Of a stretch of DNA of 23,838 nucleotides, positions 1-8,079 are shown one piece after another (the first letter of the stretch is position 1; each line of letters opens with the position of its first letter). Under the pieces are notes generated by a model. It was not told the DNA's origin and made no database searches. It saw nothing but the letters and a program-made list of their open reading frames with translations. Origin of the DNA: Chloroflexi bacterium TSY (GTDB taxonomy: Bacteria > Chloroflexota > Anaerolineae > Caldilineales > Caldilineaceae); the NCBI GenBank assembly GCA_019217005.1, contig JAHBNG010000180.1, forward strand, positions 1-23,838, written 5' to 3'. A program made the position numbers and the translations under genes.

Positions 1-1389
1 CAACCCGAATCGATCTTGCGCTGGAAATGCTCAACCCGAATCGAGAGTGGGGGAGAGTGAGCGAACTGTCAACGGCGTACAATGTGTCTCGAACGTGGCT
101 CTATAAGTTGAGAGAGAGCGGTGAAGCGGCGCTGAAAGCGATCTTGTCGCCAGTGAGTCCAGGACCGCAGCCGAAAAGCCATGTGATCGAAGTGGATGAG
201 ACGTTCATCCGACGAACCATAACGGTGTTGCCGATGCTGCGAGGAAGCGTACGAGATATCCAAAGGGGGTTGGGGTTGCTGCTAGGTGTGGAGCGGTCGG
301 TGGGATTCATCCAAGGGACGCTGGCGGAAGTTGGAGAACTGGCATCGGCGTACAATGAGAGCAGCCGACGCTGCCGGTGTTGGGGGAAGCGGATGAAATT
401 TTCTGTGGCGACCAACCGTGCCTGACGGTGGTGGACGGAGCATCGTTTGCGCTGTTGAATATCTCAGCAGCCGATGCCCGAGATGAAACAACATGGGGGT
501 TGAAGTTTCTCGAATTGCTCGAGCGAGGCATCACCTTTGATGACTTGGTGACCGATGGGGCTTTGGGCATTCAGGCAGGAGCCAAGGCAGCGGGGATGAA
601 TGCGCCACACTCCTATGACCTCTTTCACCAAATGCAGAATGGCACCAAAATCACCCAACGTCTGGAGAGAGAAATGGACCAGGCCATGACCGACCGTGAC
701 GTAGCTTGGCAAGAGTTGGACGAGCAGTCTGCTCGTCGCCCTGGGCGACCACGCAAATGCACAGTGACTCTCGAGGTTGCCGACCAAACGGTGCTGACAG
801 CAGTTGACTTGCACGAGAACTGGACATGGCTTCTCCGAACGGTCCGTCAGGCACTGGAGCCGATTTCACCGACCGGGCAGCTTGTCAACACAGATGCCGC
901 GCAACAAACCATTCTGGCTGCCACCCAACTTATGATGGAGATGAACCGCGATGAAATTGCACACTTTGCCACCCAACTGCAGCAGAATCTACCTACATTG
1001 CTGGCTCCCCTCCGCCAGAACCTCTCACCTGAGTACGAAGCCTTCATCACACACCTCTGGACTTATCGCCATGACCATCAACTTCCCATTGAACAGCTTT
1101 TCCTCCTCATTGCAGCCTATGGTTCTTTTCTGGCATGCACTGGATCTTCCATCGGGCTTCTTCTCTAGCTGAATCCTTTCATGCTTGGCTCAGGCCCTTT
1201 CTTGCAATCCATCGCTCTTTGCCCGATTGGTTGGCCGCTCTTTTACAGCTCTTTTGGAATCATCGCACCTTCTCACGTGGCAAACGCTCCGGTCACTCAC
1301 CCTTAGAACTGGCTACCGATTCCTATGTCCCTTCTTTGGCTGACGCCCTTGATGCCATTCTTCAGCCTCAACAGCAACTGGCTCTTTAA
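1..1389 (+). pseudogene. Decayed DDE-type transposase, cut by the left window edge
   Basis: The frame is already open at the first bases, so the start lies outside the window. The N-terminal part has a helix-turn-helix look (residues like VSELSTAYNVSRTWLYKLRE). The core reads ADEIFCGDQPCLTVVDG, then a second acidic stretch VTDGALGIQAGAK, and the C-terminal part reads SSLAESFHAWLRPFL, which resembles the catalytic-Glu helix of DDE transposases. These parts lie in different frames: a shift near 355-375 and two more between about 1115 and 1150, so no intact protein can be made. A 13-base direct repeat (1-13 and 32-44) lies at the N-terminal coding part. I recognise the fold class but not the IS family by name. 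Known: DDE enzymes cut and paste DNA between terminal inverted repeats. Inferred: dead relic of an insertion sequence. Confidence 0.75.
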
Positions 1390-1422
1390 CCTATTCTCTT
1401 TTTAACGTGCCCATTTCAATTT

Positions 1423-1458
1423 TGTAAACCTAACTCATCCCTTGTTCTGAACCTGCCC
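1423..1458 (+). repeat. Right terminus of the left-edge insertion element
   Basis: This 36-bp stretch begins TGTAAACCTA, continues with CTCATCC and ends TGAACCTGCCC. The right end of the MITE at 16753-16788 has the same length and the same blocks (TGTAAACCTA, CTATCC, TGAACCACCCC). I therefore take 1458 as the right boundary of the transposase element starting before the window. The left terminus is not in the window. The serine hydrolase relic starts directly after this boundary. Confidence 0.6.
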
Positions 1459-1462
1459 AACT

Positions 1463-2814
1463 TTGGCATCACTTTATGAAGGGACTTGGCGCAGATTTTG
1501 CGAATTTGTTCCACAATTGATGGAGAAACATCAGGTGCCGGGCGTGGCCATCGGGCTTTTGCATGGTGGTGAAAAAAGAACAGTAGGTTTTGGTGTAACC
1601 AATGTAACTCACCCGCTATCCGTTACAGCTGAAACGCTCTTCCAGATCGGATCGATTACCAAGACATTCACCGGTACGGCCATGATGCGCCTGAACGAAA
1701 TGGGCAAAGTCAATCTAGATGCCACAGTACGCACCTATCTTCCCAACTTCACGGTTCGTGATGAATCTGCCGCGGCACAAGCAACCATTCGTCATCTCTT
1801 GACCCACATGGGGCTGGGTTGGAGACTATTTTGATGATACGGGCGGCGGCGATGATGCCCTCGTCAAATATGTTGCAAACATGGCTGAACTTGAGCAACT
1901 TGCATCGTTGGGCACAGTTTGGTCCTATAACAATGCAGGTTTCTCAGTTGCGGGTCGCATCATCGAAGTTGTGACAGGTCAACCTTTTCATGTTGCCCTT
2001 CAGGAATTAGTGCTGGATCCGTTAGGCTTAACCAATGCTTACCTGAACCCCACCGACGTCATGCCCCATCGCTTTGCCACGGGTCATCAGGATGGTGATG
2101 ATGGCCCTGAGATTGCATTTCCTTCGCTCTCGCGTTGTGAGGCACCCATGGGCGGGCTGATTACGAATGTCTCCGCGCTGCTCAAATATGCTGAATTTCA
2201 CTTGGGGATGGAACAAGCGTGGACGGGACCCGCATACTAGAACAACGAACCGTCACTGCAATGCAAAGGCCTGAGACTTCAGTCTGGAACCATCGAGAAT
2301 GGGGCCTCACCTGGGCAATTGACAAAATTGATGAGGTACACCAAATCTGGCATAGCGGTGGGACAGTGGGTCAAATTTCGCTATTGGCCTTGATTCCGCG
2401 TGCAACTTTGCCATTACTGTCCTCACAAACTCTTACCAAGGGCGTCATGTCACCGAACGGGCGCGACGTTGGGCACGAAGCACTATCTGGACCTGGCTGT
2501 GGAAGACCCTGAACCACTCGAAGCACCCGAATCTGAGTTGATACCGTATGTAGGGCGCTATCGCCGCCCATTTGCGGAACTCGATTTGGGGTTGCTGGGT
2601 GGCAAATTGATCGTACAAATGACGAACCGGGGCGGTTTTCCACCAAGGATACACCACCACGTCCATCACGCCCCCCATGTCGCTGGCGCTCACCGGACAA
2701 GATCAGCTAACCGTGGTAGATGGTCCGATGAATGGCCATCTAGAGGTTATCCGTCAAGCCGATGGGACCATTGGTTGGTTGCGCTTTGGAAGCCGTATTC
2801 ATAGAAGGCAATAG
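1463..2814 (+). pseudogene. Serine hydrolase, class C beta-lactamase family (PF00144-like), frameshifted
   Basis: All hallmark motifs of the penicillin-binding-protein/class C beta-lactamase fold are visible: SITK (SxxK nucleophile, Ser codon at 1652), YNN at 1926-1934 (YxN) and HSGG at 2351-2362 (the KTG-equivalent strand), followed by a C-terminal lipocalin-like stretch (YVGRYRRPF to GWLRFGSRIHRRQ). They lie in different frames, with breaks near 1810, 2215, 2400-2470 and 2650. The relic frame is open only from about 1451, just before the IS end at 1458, so the native start was probably lost or displaced by the insertion. Known: the family hydrolyses peptides, esters or beta-lactams outside the cytoplasm. 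The substrate cannot be told here. No signal peptide remains. Confidence 0.85.
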
Positions 2815-2966
2815 TACAACTAGAGAAATAGGCGCTTACTCATCAACATCGACAACTTTGTGTCGATAGCGAATAATCGTTTGTCGATTTGGCCGTAGGC
2901 CTCTTTTGCGCCGCCGTCCGCACCAAAGTTGCAGGCGCAAAAGTAGAATCTTGCAGCACAACAAGA

Positions 2967-3911
2967 TTACTCACGCTCTAGAATGGCCGTGAGGCACCCA
3001 ATTGCGCCTGCTGCCTTGCTCAATTCGTCGACAGCGATGGCATGACAGCGAATGCCTAGATCTTCGTAGAATGACTGCGTAACGGGGTTGCCTGCGGCCA
3101 TCAAGATCTGACGTGGTCCCAGAGTAACGAAATTTAAAGGCGAACCAGTACGCGCTTCTTGTTCGTCAGGCAAAAAGGCAACTTGATATCCGCGTTCACG
3201 TAGTGCTTCAACCCCGGCATGAACCAACCGATTGGGCCACACAATTGCCAGATTCTCATCTGCAATGCGCAACATGCCCATCAAGTGCATTGATCCAAAG
3301 GGCAAATCCACTTGGATCACGTCGATACCGATTTCGTGCAGGATATTTGTTACTTGACTGGACCCGTCTGCATTGGTGCGCAATCCTCTGCCCAGAATCA
3401 CGGTTTCCGGTCGAGCCACATAGCATCCGCTCCTTCGAAGGTACCCGGCCACCGATGCTACGCAGGATCGGAATGCCTAGATCGGCCAAACGTCGCGCAA
3501 TCTGCCGTTCTTCGCCCGCCCGAACCTCAGAGGCCGGACGCACCAGAATCACACCTCGGGCGTCATAAACATGAGGTCGGCCATAAACATTTGGTTGGGA
3601 GTCGGTTTCTCTATTGGATTGAGATAGTGAACAGTGACGCCAACCTCTTTGTAGCCCGTGTAATGGCTTCGTGCTGCTTTTGGGCACGCGCAACGTTCAA
3701 CACATCCAGCATTTGAATGCTGTTCGGGTCAGGAAGCAGTTAGTTCTGAACCAGGCTTGTGAAGCAATACAGACTTCAAAGTTGCCCATTCGGTAGACTG
3801 ACCGCAGGCCGTCCACAGTCGCCCAATTTCATCGCGCATCGATTGTTGGCGTGGACGCCAGCCTGGTCCACCGTAAGCAGCATTTTTGTGTGATTGGAAG
3901 CGAACTATCAT
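2967..3911 (-). pseudogene. Dimethylargininase/amidinotransferase-like protein, multiply frameshifted
   Basis: Reading from ATG at 3911, recognisable segments follow in order: GWRPRQQSMRDEIGRLW, LKSVLLHKPGSE, HYLNPIEKPTPNQMFMADL, GVILVRPASEVRAGEER, GIPILRSIGGRGTFEGADAMW, ETVILGRGLRTNADG, LPFGSMHLMGMLR and finally AGAIGCLTAILE, whose Cys fits the catalytic cysteine of the guanidine-modifying superfamily. The frame changes at least four times (about 3730, 3650, 3565 and 3420-3440), so the gene is dead. Total length (about 314 codons) matches the usual size of DDAH-like enzymes. Known: such enzymes hydrolyse methylated arginines or related guanidines. It lies 47 bp downstream of the AhpD-like selenoprotein gene on the same strand and may once have shared its transcript. 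Confidence 0.8.
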
Positions 3912-3958
3912 ATGCCTATTCCTTCAATGTCCATTTACCATTTATTGTACACAAATGC

Positions 3959-4504
3959 TCACCGCATATGAGGCTCCAACGGCACCCCTAAACCGTCAGC
4001 CAGCCGGTTAACATATGCATAATAAGCCGTCACTTGGTTGATGTCCAGGATGGCAGCATCTGAAAATCCAGCTTCTCGTAAAGCAGCAACATCATCTTCC
4101 ACCATTTCCCAAGGACGCAGTGTCAACTTCTCGGTATACTCGAGCATTGCCCGGTCTACATCACTTAGAGTTGCTCGCCGCCAATCTTGCTTCAACTGCG
4201 CCACAAGCTCGTCGTCATCCGTCAGTTTACGGAGACCCGCTCCGTGGTGCTCTATTCAATAACGACAATGATTGGCTGTGGAACTCACAACAGCGATCAT
4301 TTCTCGCTGTGCTCGACTCAATTCGGAGCGACCTCGCATCAGATGCGCATAGAGATCAAAATGGGTCTGCATCGACTTGGGGTTCAGACTATGAATTTTG
4401 AGAATGTTGTCAACACCACCCCACGAACGGTCAAAGTACTTCTCATACAACTCCTTGAGTCTTCCTGTCGCGTCGGCTTCTTTAATCACCTTGATCCAGG
4501 CCAT
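3959..4504 (-). CDS. AhpD-like peroxidase-related enzyme, probable selenoprotein (CxxU)
   Basis: ATG at 4504 is preceded by a good ribosome site (AAGGTGA, 3-4 nt away). The frame runs 181 residues to a TGA at 3959 with one internal TGA at 4256-4258. Size and sequence fit the carboxymuconolactone decarboxylase/AhpD superfamily, 'peroxidase-related enzyme' branch. Family motif: E68, NHC80-R-Y-(TGA83)-IEHH87-GAGL. In Mycobacterium AhpD the catalytic set is Glu118, Cys130, Cys133 and His137; the spacing here (68, 80, 83, 87) is identical, so the TGA replaces the reactive second Cys. The C-terminal part (LEYTEKLTLRPWEM, AILDINQVTAYYAYVNRLADGLGV) is clean and in the same frame. A hairpin fitting bacterial SECIS rules follows the TGA. 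Inferred: Sec-containing disulfide reductase/peroxidase acting in the cytosol. Alternative: a nonsense mutation (TGC or TGT to TGA) in a decaying neighbourhood. The native promoter may be lost, because an IS ends 29 bp upstream of the ATG. Confidence 0.75.
4229..4245 (-). promoter_or_regulatory. Putative bacterial SECIS hairpin
   Basis: On the transcript the 5' arm ACGGAG and 3' arm CUCCGU pair perfectly (6 bp) around the loop CGGGU. Counting the U of UGA as 1, the stem covers 14-19 and 25-30 and the loop 20-24, with G22 G23 U24. In the E. coli fdhF SECIS, as I know it, the SelB-contacting loop bases are G23 and U24 at the same distance, and its local sequence AGGUCU (21-26) differs from GGGUCU here by one base. 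The fdhF-type bulged U17 is absent: this stem is uninterrupted. Confidence 0.7.
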
Positions 4505-4532
4505 AAATCACCTTATTTTCACCTTTACTTTC

Positions 4533-4549
4533 TGGTAAAAGAAAAGAGA
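4533..4549 (+). repeat. Left terminal inverted repeat of the IS
   Basis: Seventeen bases, perfect inverted match to 5999-6015. A further block GTGACAAA occurs just inside both ends, supporting homologous termini. Confidence 0.85.
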
Positions 4550-4616
4550 TGAGAAATGTGACAAAAAGCGGTTAGCAGTTCATCCTAAAGGTAGAGAACC
4601 CAAAAAGGAGGAAGGA

Positions 4617-5906
4617 ATGCTAACCGCGCCAGAAATAACTATAGCAGTACTGATGAATGTATTGCAAGTAACGCCGATGGGAACAAACGTAAATGTAATG
4701 CGTCTGATGTGGGCAATGCTGAATGGGTCGTTTCTGAAAAGTCGAGGAGCAATCCATAGCGCATTGAAAGAAAGCGGGTTTGAAGATGAGGAGCTCCGGC
4801 GAAGCTGGTGGAGCTTTCGATATGGATCATGGGATATCACAAGTCTGCTGGGGTCGTGGCAAGAAGAAGTGGAAAGGGGAATGGGAGGCAAAAAAGTTAG
4901 AAGGGTACCGAGTGAAAAGCATAGATATCACAGGGTTCTGGCGACCGAAGCTGCAAGGGAAAGTGAACCGACTCTATAACTCAACGGCTCGTCGGGCATT
5001 GCCCGCGCTCATCTTTGGAGTGATGATAAGCTCGGGGGGAGATAGGCGGGAAGCGAGTGCCACTGCTCAAGGCAATCATGAGATGCACGGTTGGAACAAA
5101 GGAAAGTGAGTTTCGGAAAAAGCTGCTGACAGAGACGAAGAAATCACTGGAGTCAGACGAAGTGGCGGTGGTCGATGCCGGGTTTACAATCAGAGAAATG
5201 CTAGAAAGCGGCATAGACCGATTTGTCCTGCGGGAAGCGATTAACTGCACAGTGCGCCGCAATGAGTTCCCCAAACGCAAAGAAAAAGGCAGACCACCTG
5301 AATATGGTGATATTGTGCGACCGCTCTCGCAGCTATAAGGAAAGCGACTCGAGGCTACAACTCCGGACTCGTCTGGTCGCTTTCTCTATAGTGGTCGCCT
5401 GATTTGCTATCAAGCATGGCACAATCTCGTCCCCAGAACAACCAAGGTGGATACAGCCAACCGTACCTACTCGATTTACGTCATTCAGGATCCGGCCTAC
5501 AACACACCTTTGGTTTTGGCGACCGTTATGACTTTGCAGCCTGAAACCATTTATCTTGTCTACCTGGAACGCTGGCCTGTTGAACCTCCCCCCCTTGGCT
5601 TCCAAGCAGATGATTGGCTTACATCGTCAATTTGTTCATGCCGATGAGGCTTGTTTCCGCTTACCTGAACTGGGGCTGCTGGCTGGCAATCTTCTTTCCC
5701 ATTTAGCCGCTTCTCTTCCTCCCATACCGACTGGCTACTGGGATCGAGAGCCTCAAGCCACTCCCGGCAGGCTGCGCCGTGTTCTCTCGAGTGCTCTTTT
5801 TCCAACTCCTGACCAACTCGACCCTGACTTTCGGAAAAAGGCCTCGGTTTCACACCATTTCCCTAAAGGCGTTCTCGCTCATCACCGCCTCAATGCCGCT
5901 GCTTAA
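4617..5906 (+). pseudogene. DDE-type transposase of the 17-bp-TIR IS, disabled
   Basis: ATG at 4617 has an excellent ribosome site (AAGGAGGAAGGA). Transposase signs: VKSIDITGFWRP (first Asp), VAVVDAGFTIREM (second Asp) and IYLVYLERWPVE (Glu with the ERW/E signature of RNase H-like transposases), then a C-terminal domain ending HHRLNAAA. Lesions: frameshifts near 4890 and 5035, an in-frame TAA at 5336-5338, and a shift in a run of eight C near 5590. Intact length would be about 430 residues. Parts around 4750-4800 (FEDEELRRSWWSFRYGSW) look like a conserved N-terminal domain of this family. It probably cannot mobilise its own element. Confidence 0.75.
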
Positions 5907-5998
5907 ACTAGCCGAGCACTATTTTTACATTTTATCCCGTTTTTTCAGGGTGGATTCTTTTTTCCGCCCCTTTCGGTTTGCCCTTTGTCACTCAAGCC

Positions 5999-6015
5999 TT
6001 TACCAGAAAGTAAAG
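5999..6015 (-). repeat. Right terminal inverted repeat of the IS
   Basis: Perfect reverse complement of 4533-4549, located about 90 bp after the last transposase codon. Confidence 0.85.
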
Positions 6016-6281
6016 TTTAACACCTTCTCGCGTATATTTTATTTTTTGGATTGGCCTTACACACTTTGGGACACACTCCCTTGTTTGCTGTCTCTATCAG
6101 TCAGCCATCGCCTGTCTAAATGCGTTGATACCCTCCACTGCGGCAGTTGAAATGTGCGGTAGCCCTAGAAAATCAGAGCCGTGAATCATAACAGGGCAGT
6201 TGTGGAGTTCCATTTGTATAGTTTAGCATTAGCAGCGGAGCACCGGATGAACGCTTTTGGCAAATGATGGGAAAGTTGCTT
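6016..6281. other. Non-coding stretch, nothing recognised
   Basis: Between the IS right repeat and the 3' end of the FAD oxidoreductase gene. AT-rich at first, with no convincing frame, RNA gene or repeat. No clear intrinsic terminator for the oxidoreductase transcript is seen. Confidence 0.5.
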
Positions 6282-7472
6282 CTAAATAATCCCCTGCTCT
6301 GGATATGGATTATTGTTAAGCACGCGCTGATAGGACATGCGGCTGAGGTCCATTGTACGATAGCGTCCTTCCAAAATTAGTTCTGACATTGCCAACCCTA
6401 CTGCTGGCGCGTGCATGACGCCGTGACCAGAAAATCCACTTGCAACATAGAGATTTGTAGCTGTATCACCCACATCGCCCAGAATCATATTGCCATCCAA
6501 CATATTTTGGGCATAGTGACCTGTCCAGCTTCGTTGGCATTGGACTGTGCCAAATGCTGGGAGACGTGTTGCTAAAAGCGGTCGCACGGCTCGCTCAAAG
6601 TATCCATCAAAGTAACGAATCAGCTTATCATTGTTGGCCGCAAAGCTAAATCCCGGTTGAATCTCCCAACTAGGTCTGCCGCCCACAAACCCTGCCCCTA
6701 ATGGGCGAAAAAAGAGACCAGACTCATCTTTTACCAAGGGCAAAGGCTCAATTTCATTTTGACATGTCCAATAGTGCTTGACTCGACACATGGGTACTAC
6801 AGGTAGTGATAGGTTGACCATGGCTGCAATTTCGCTGGCCCAAGCGCCAGCGGCGTTGACAAAAACATCGGCTTGTATCGTCGTCCCTTCTTCAAGCTGC
6901 GCGAACTGCACGCGATTTCTGTGGAGTTCTAGTGCTCTCACGCGTGACTCAATGTAACGAACCCCTAGGCTTTCTGCTTTGCGACGAATTCCCTGCAACG
7001 CGAGCGATGTAGTCAATGTTCCATCATCTGGCGAAAGGCACCCCAGAACGATATCGGTGAGACCCAATGATGGGAAACGTGCGGCGAGCGCTAAGCGATC
7101 GAGAAGAAGTGCCTGAACACCTTGTTCAACTTGCTGCGTGTAATTCATCTCTAGCTGGCTTGCGCCATGTTCCCCTACCACAAAAAGATACCCTCGTTGG
7201 TTAAAATCAATCTCAGCAGCCACACCATCAATGGCCATCGTCTCGGCAAAACCTTTGTAGAACTGAAGCGAGTATTGCGACATCCAAATATTTTCTGGTC
7301 GGCTAAAGAGCTGCCTAATACCTCCGGCCCCATTGGGGGTTGCTGCCAGTGTGTAACCTGAATCTGGCTCGATCACTGCAATTGGACCCGCTTGGCCCGA
7401 GCGTACGAGAAAATAGGCGATCGAAGAACCGATAATACCGCCACCTATGATGACAACATGTTGCTTAGTCAT
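6282..7472 (-). CDS. FAD-dependent oxidoreductase, DAO family (glycine/D-amino acid oxidase-like)
   Basis: The protein starts MTKQHVVIIGGGIIGSSIAY, a textbook Rossmann GxGxxG (G10-G15) for FAD binding. A TTG 45 bases further upstream is also in frame, but ATG at 7472 puts the nucleotide-binding strand at the usual distance from the N terminus. A long DAO domain follows with VNAAGAWASEIA (the conserved NAAGAW motif, about residue 205), GGRPSWE, and a C-terminal GFSGHGVMHAPAVGLAMSELI, the second FAD/substrate-side signature. About 396 residues, normal for sarcosine oxidase beta/DadA-like enzymes. Known: these oxidise secondary or D-amino acids with release of reduced flavin or H2O2. The exact substrate is not readable. 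It is intact, unlike its left neighbours, and is transcribed divergently from the following plus-strand genes. Confidence 0.88.
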   Translation of the reverse strand: MTKQHVVIIGGGIIGSSIAYFLVRSGQAGPIAVIEPDSGYTLAATPNGAGGIRQLFSRPENIWMSQYSLQFYKGFAETMAIDGVAAEIDFNQRGYLFVVGEHGASQLEMNYTQQVEQGVQALLLDRLALAARFPSLGLTDIVLGCLSPDDGTLTTSLALQGIRRKAESLGVRYIESRVRALELHRNRVQFAQLEEGTTIQADVFVNAAGAWASEIAAMVNLSLPVVPMCRVKHYWTCQNEIEPLPLVKDESGLFFRPLGAGFVGGRPSWEIQPGFSFAANNDKLIRYFDGYFERAVRPLLATRLPAFGTVQCQRSWTGHYAQNMLDGNMILGDVGDTATNLYVASGFSGHGVMHAPAVGLAMSELILEGRYRTMDLSRMSYQRVLNNNPYPEQGII

Positions 7473-7676
7473 ACTGAATATCCATAGAGTCCTATCTGCA
7501 TAGAGGAAATTGTGCAAATGCGCCCTGATTGATTATATCACCATTCTCTTTGATGTGATCAATTATTTTGAAGAATCAAGAAATCTTATGCACAAGTTAT
7601 TTTCCTATGATAAAATTGGCTTTGCGAACCTTTACTGTTATGGAAGCCCCTTCCTACTGCTCAACAGGAAGAAATA

Positions 7677-7931
7677 GTGTCAACTTTATCAGAATTAATT
7701 CAACAGATCGACGACCGCAAAGCACAACTCGATAACATACGTCCTCTTTCCCTTGAGGCAGCACAGCGTCTACGCGCCAAGCTCAATCTGGAATGGAACT
7801 ATCACTCCAATGCAATTGAGGGCAATACGTTGACATTTCAGATATATTCCGAAGCAAGAACAAATTTATGCTCAAATGGGGATTGCATAAGCAAGAGGCT
7901 CCAGTATCTGAAGTCGATCTTTTCCCAATGA
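7677..7931 (+). pseudogene. Truncated N-terminal fragment of a Fic-family protein
   Basis: GTG at 7677 is preceded by AGGAAG at 5 nt spacing. Residues 1-55 read like the N-terminal helices of Fic (AMPylase) proteins, including LRAKLNLEWNYHSNAIEGNTLT, where (S/T)xxxE(G)N is the inhibitory-helix region. Similarity stops around 7840, and the Fic catalytic motif HPFxxGN is absent from the window. The remaining codons are unrelated. Inferred: remnant of a deletion that removed the Fic core. Confidence 0.65.
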
Positions 7932-8056
7932 CTCTAGTTGAAGTCGCCTATCACGAAATCGGCTTCAGTGATGATGAAATTGCTACACTAATCACTATCA
8001 TCTCTGATGAGATTTATCACAGCGTTGAAGAGCTTGTCACGTCGTACAAACAGTAG
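7868..8056 (+). CDS. Small hypothetical acidic protein (possibly a relic)
   Basis: A 62-codon frame from ATG 7868 overlapping the tail of the Fic remnant. It is acidic and helical in look (LVEVAYHEIGFSDDEIATLITIISDEIYHSVEELV). No family recognised and no strong ribosome site. It ends 24 bp before the phosphotransferase gene and could be the C-terminal piece of a gene whose 5' part was lost. Confidence 0.35.
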   Translation: MLKWGLHKQEAPVSEVDLFPMTLVEVAYHEIGFSDDEIATLITIISDEIYHSVEELVTSYKQ

Positions 8057-8079
8057 ATTTATCTCTGGCCTGTCTGATT

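Larger units (their letters stand above)
4533..6015. mobile_element. Insertion sequence with 17-bp perfect terminal inverted repeats
   Basis: CTTTACTTTCTGGTAAA at 4533-4549 is the exact reverse complement of 5999-6015. The element encloses one transposase relic and about 90 bp of non-coding right end. No certain target duplication is seen: the flanks share only loose similarity (ATCACCTT left, ACACCTT right), so the exact boundaries may lie a few bases further out. The element lies between the AhpD-like gene start and the FAD oxidoreductase gene. The family is not recognised by name. Confidence 0.8.

Noticed and set aside
1..44. 13-bp direct repeat as a target duplication or iteron
   Set aside because: It lies inside the coding part of the transposase relic and occurs only twice.
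3420..3735. In-frame TGA codons in the dimethylargininase relic as further selenocysteines
   Set aside because: They disappear when frameshifts are corrected and none falls on a catalytic Cys; the catalytic Cys codon itself is normal.
4256..4258. Treating the AhpD-like gene as two separate small genes, one starting at GTG 4204
   Set aside because: Both parts lie in the same frame, belong to one family domain, and the GTG at 4204 falls inside a conserved helix with no ribosome site.
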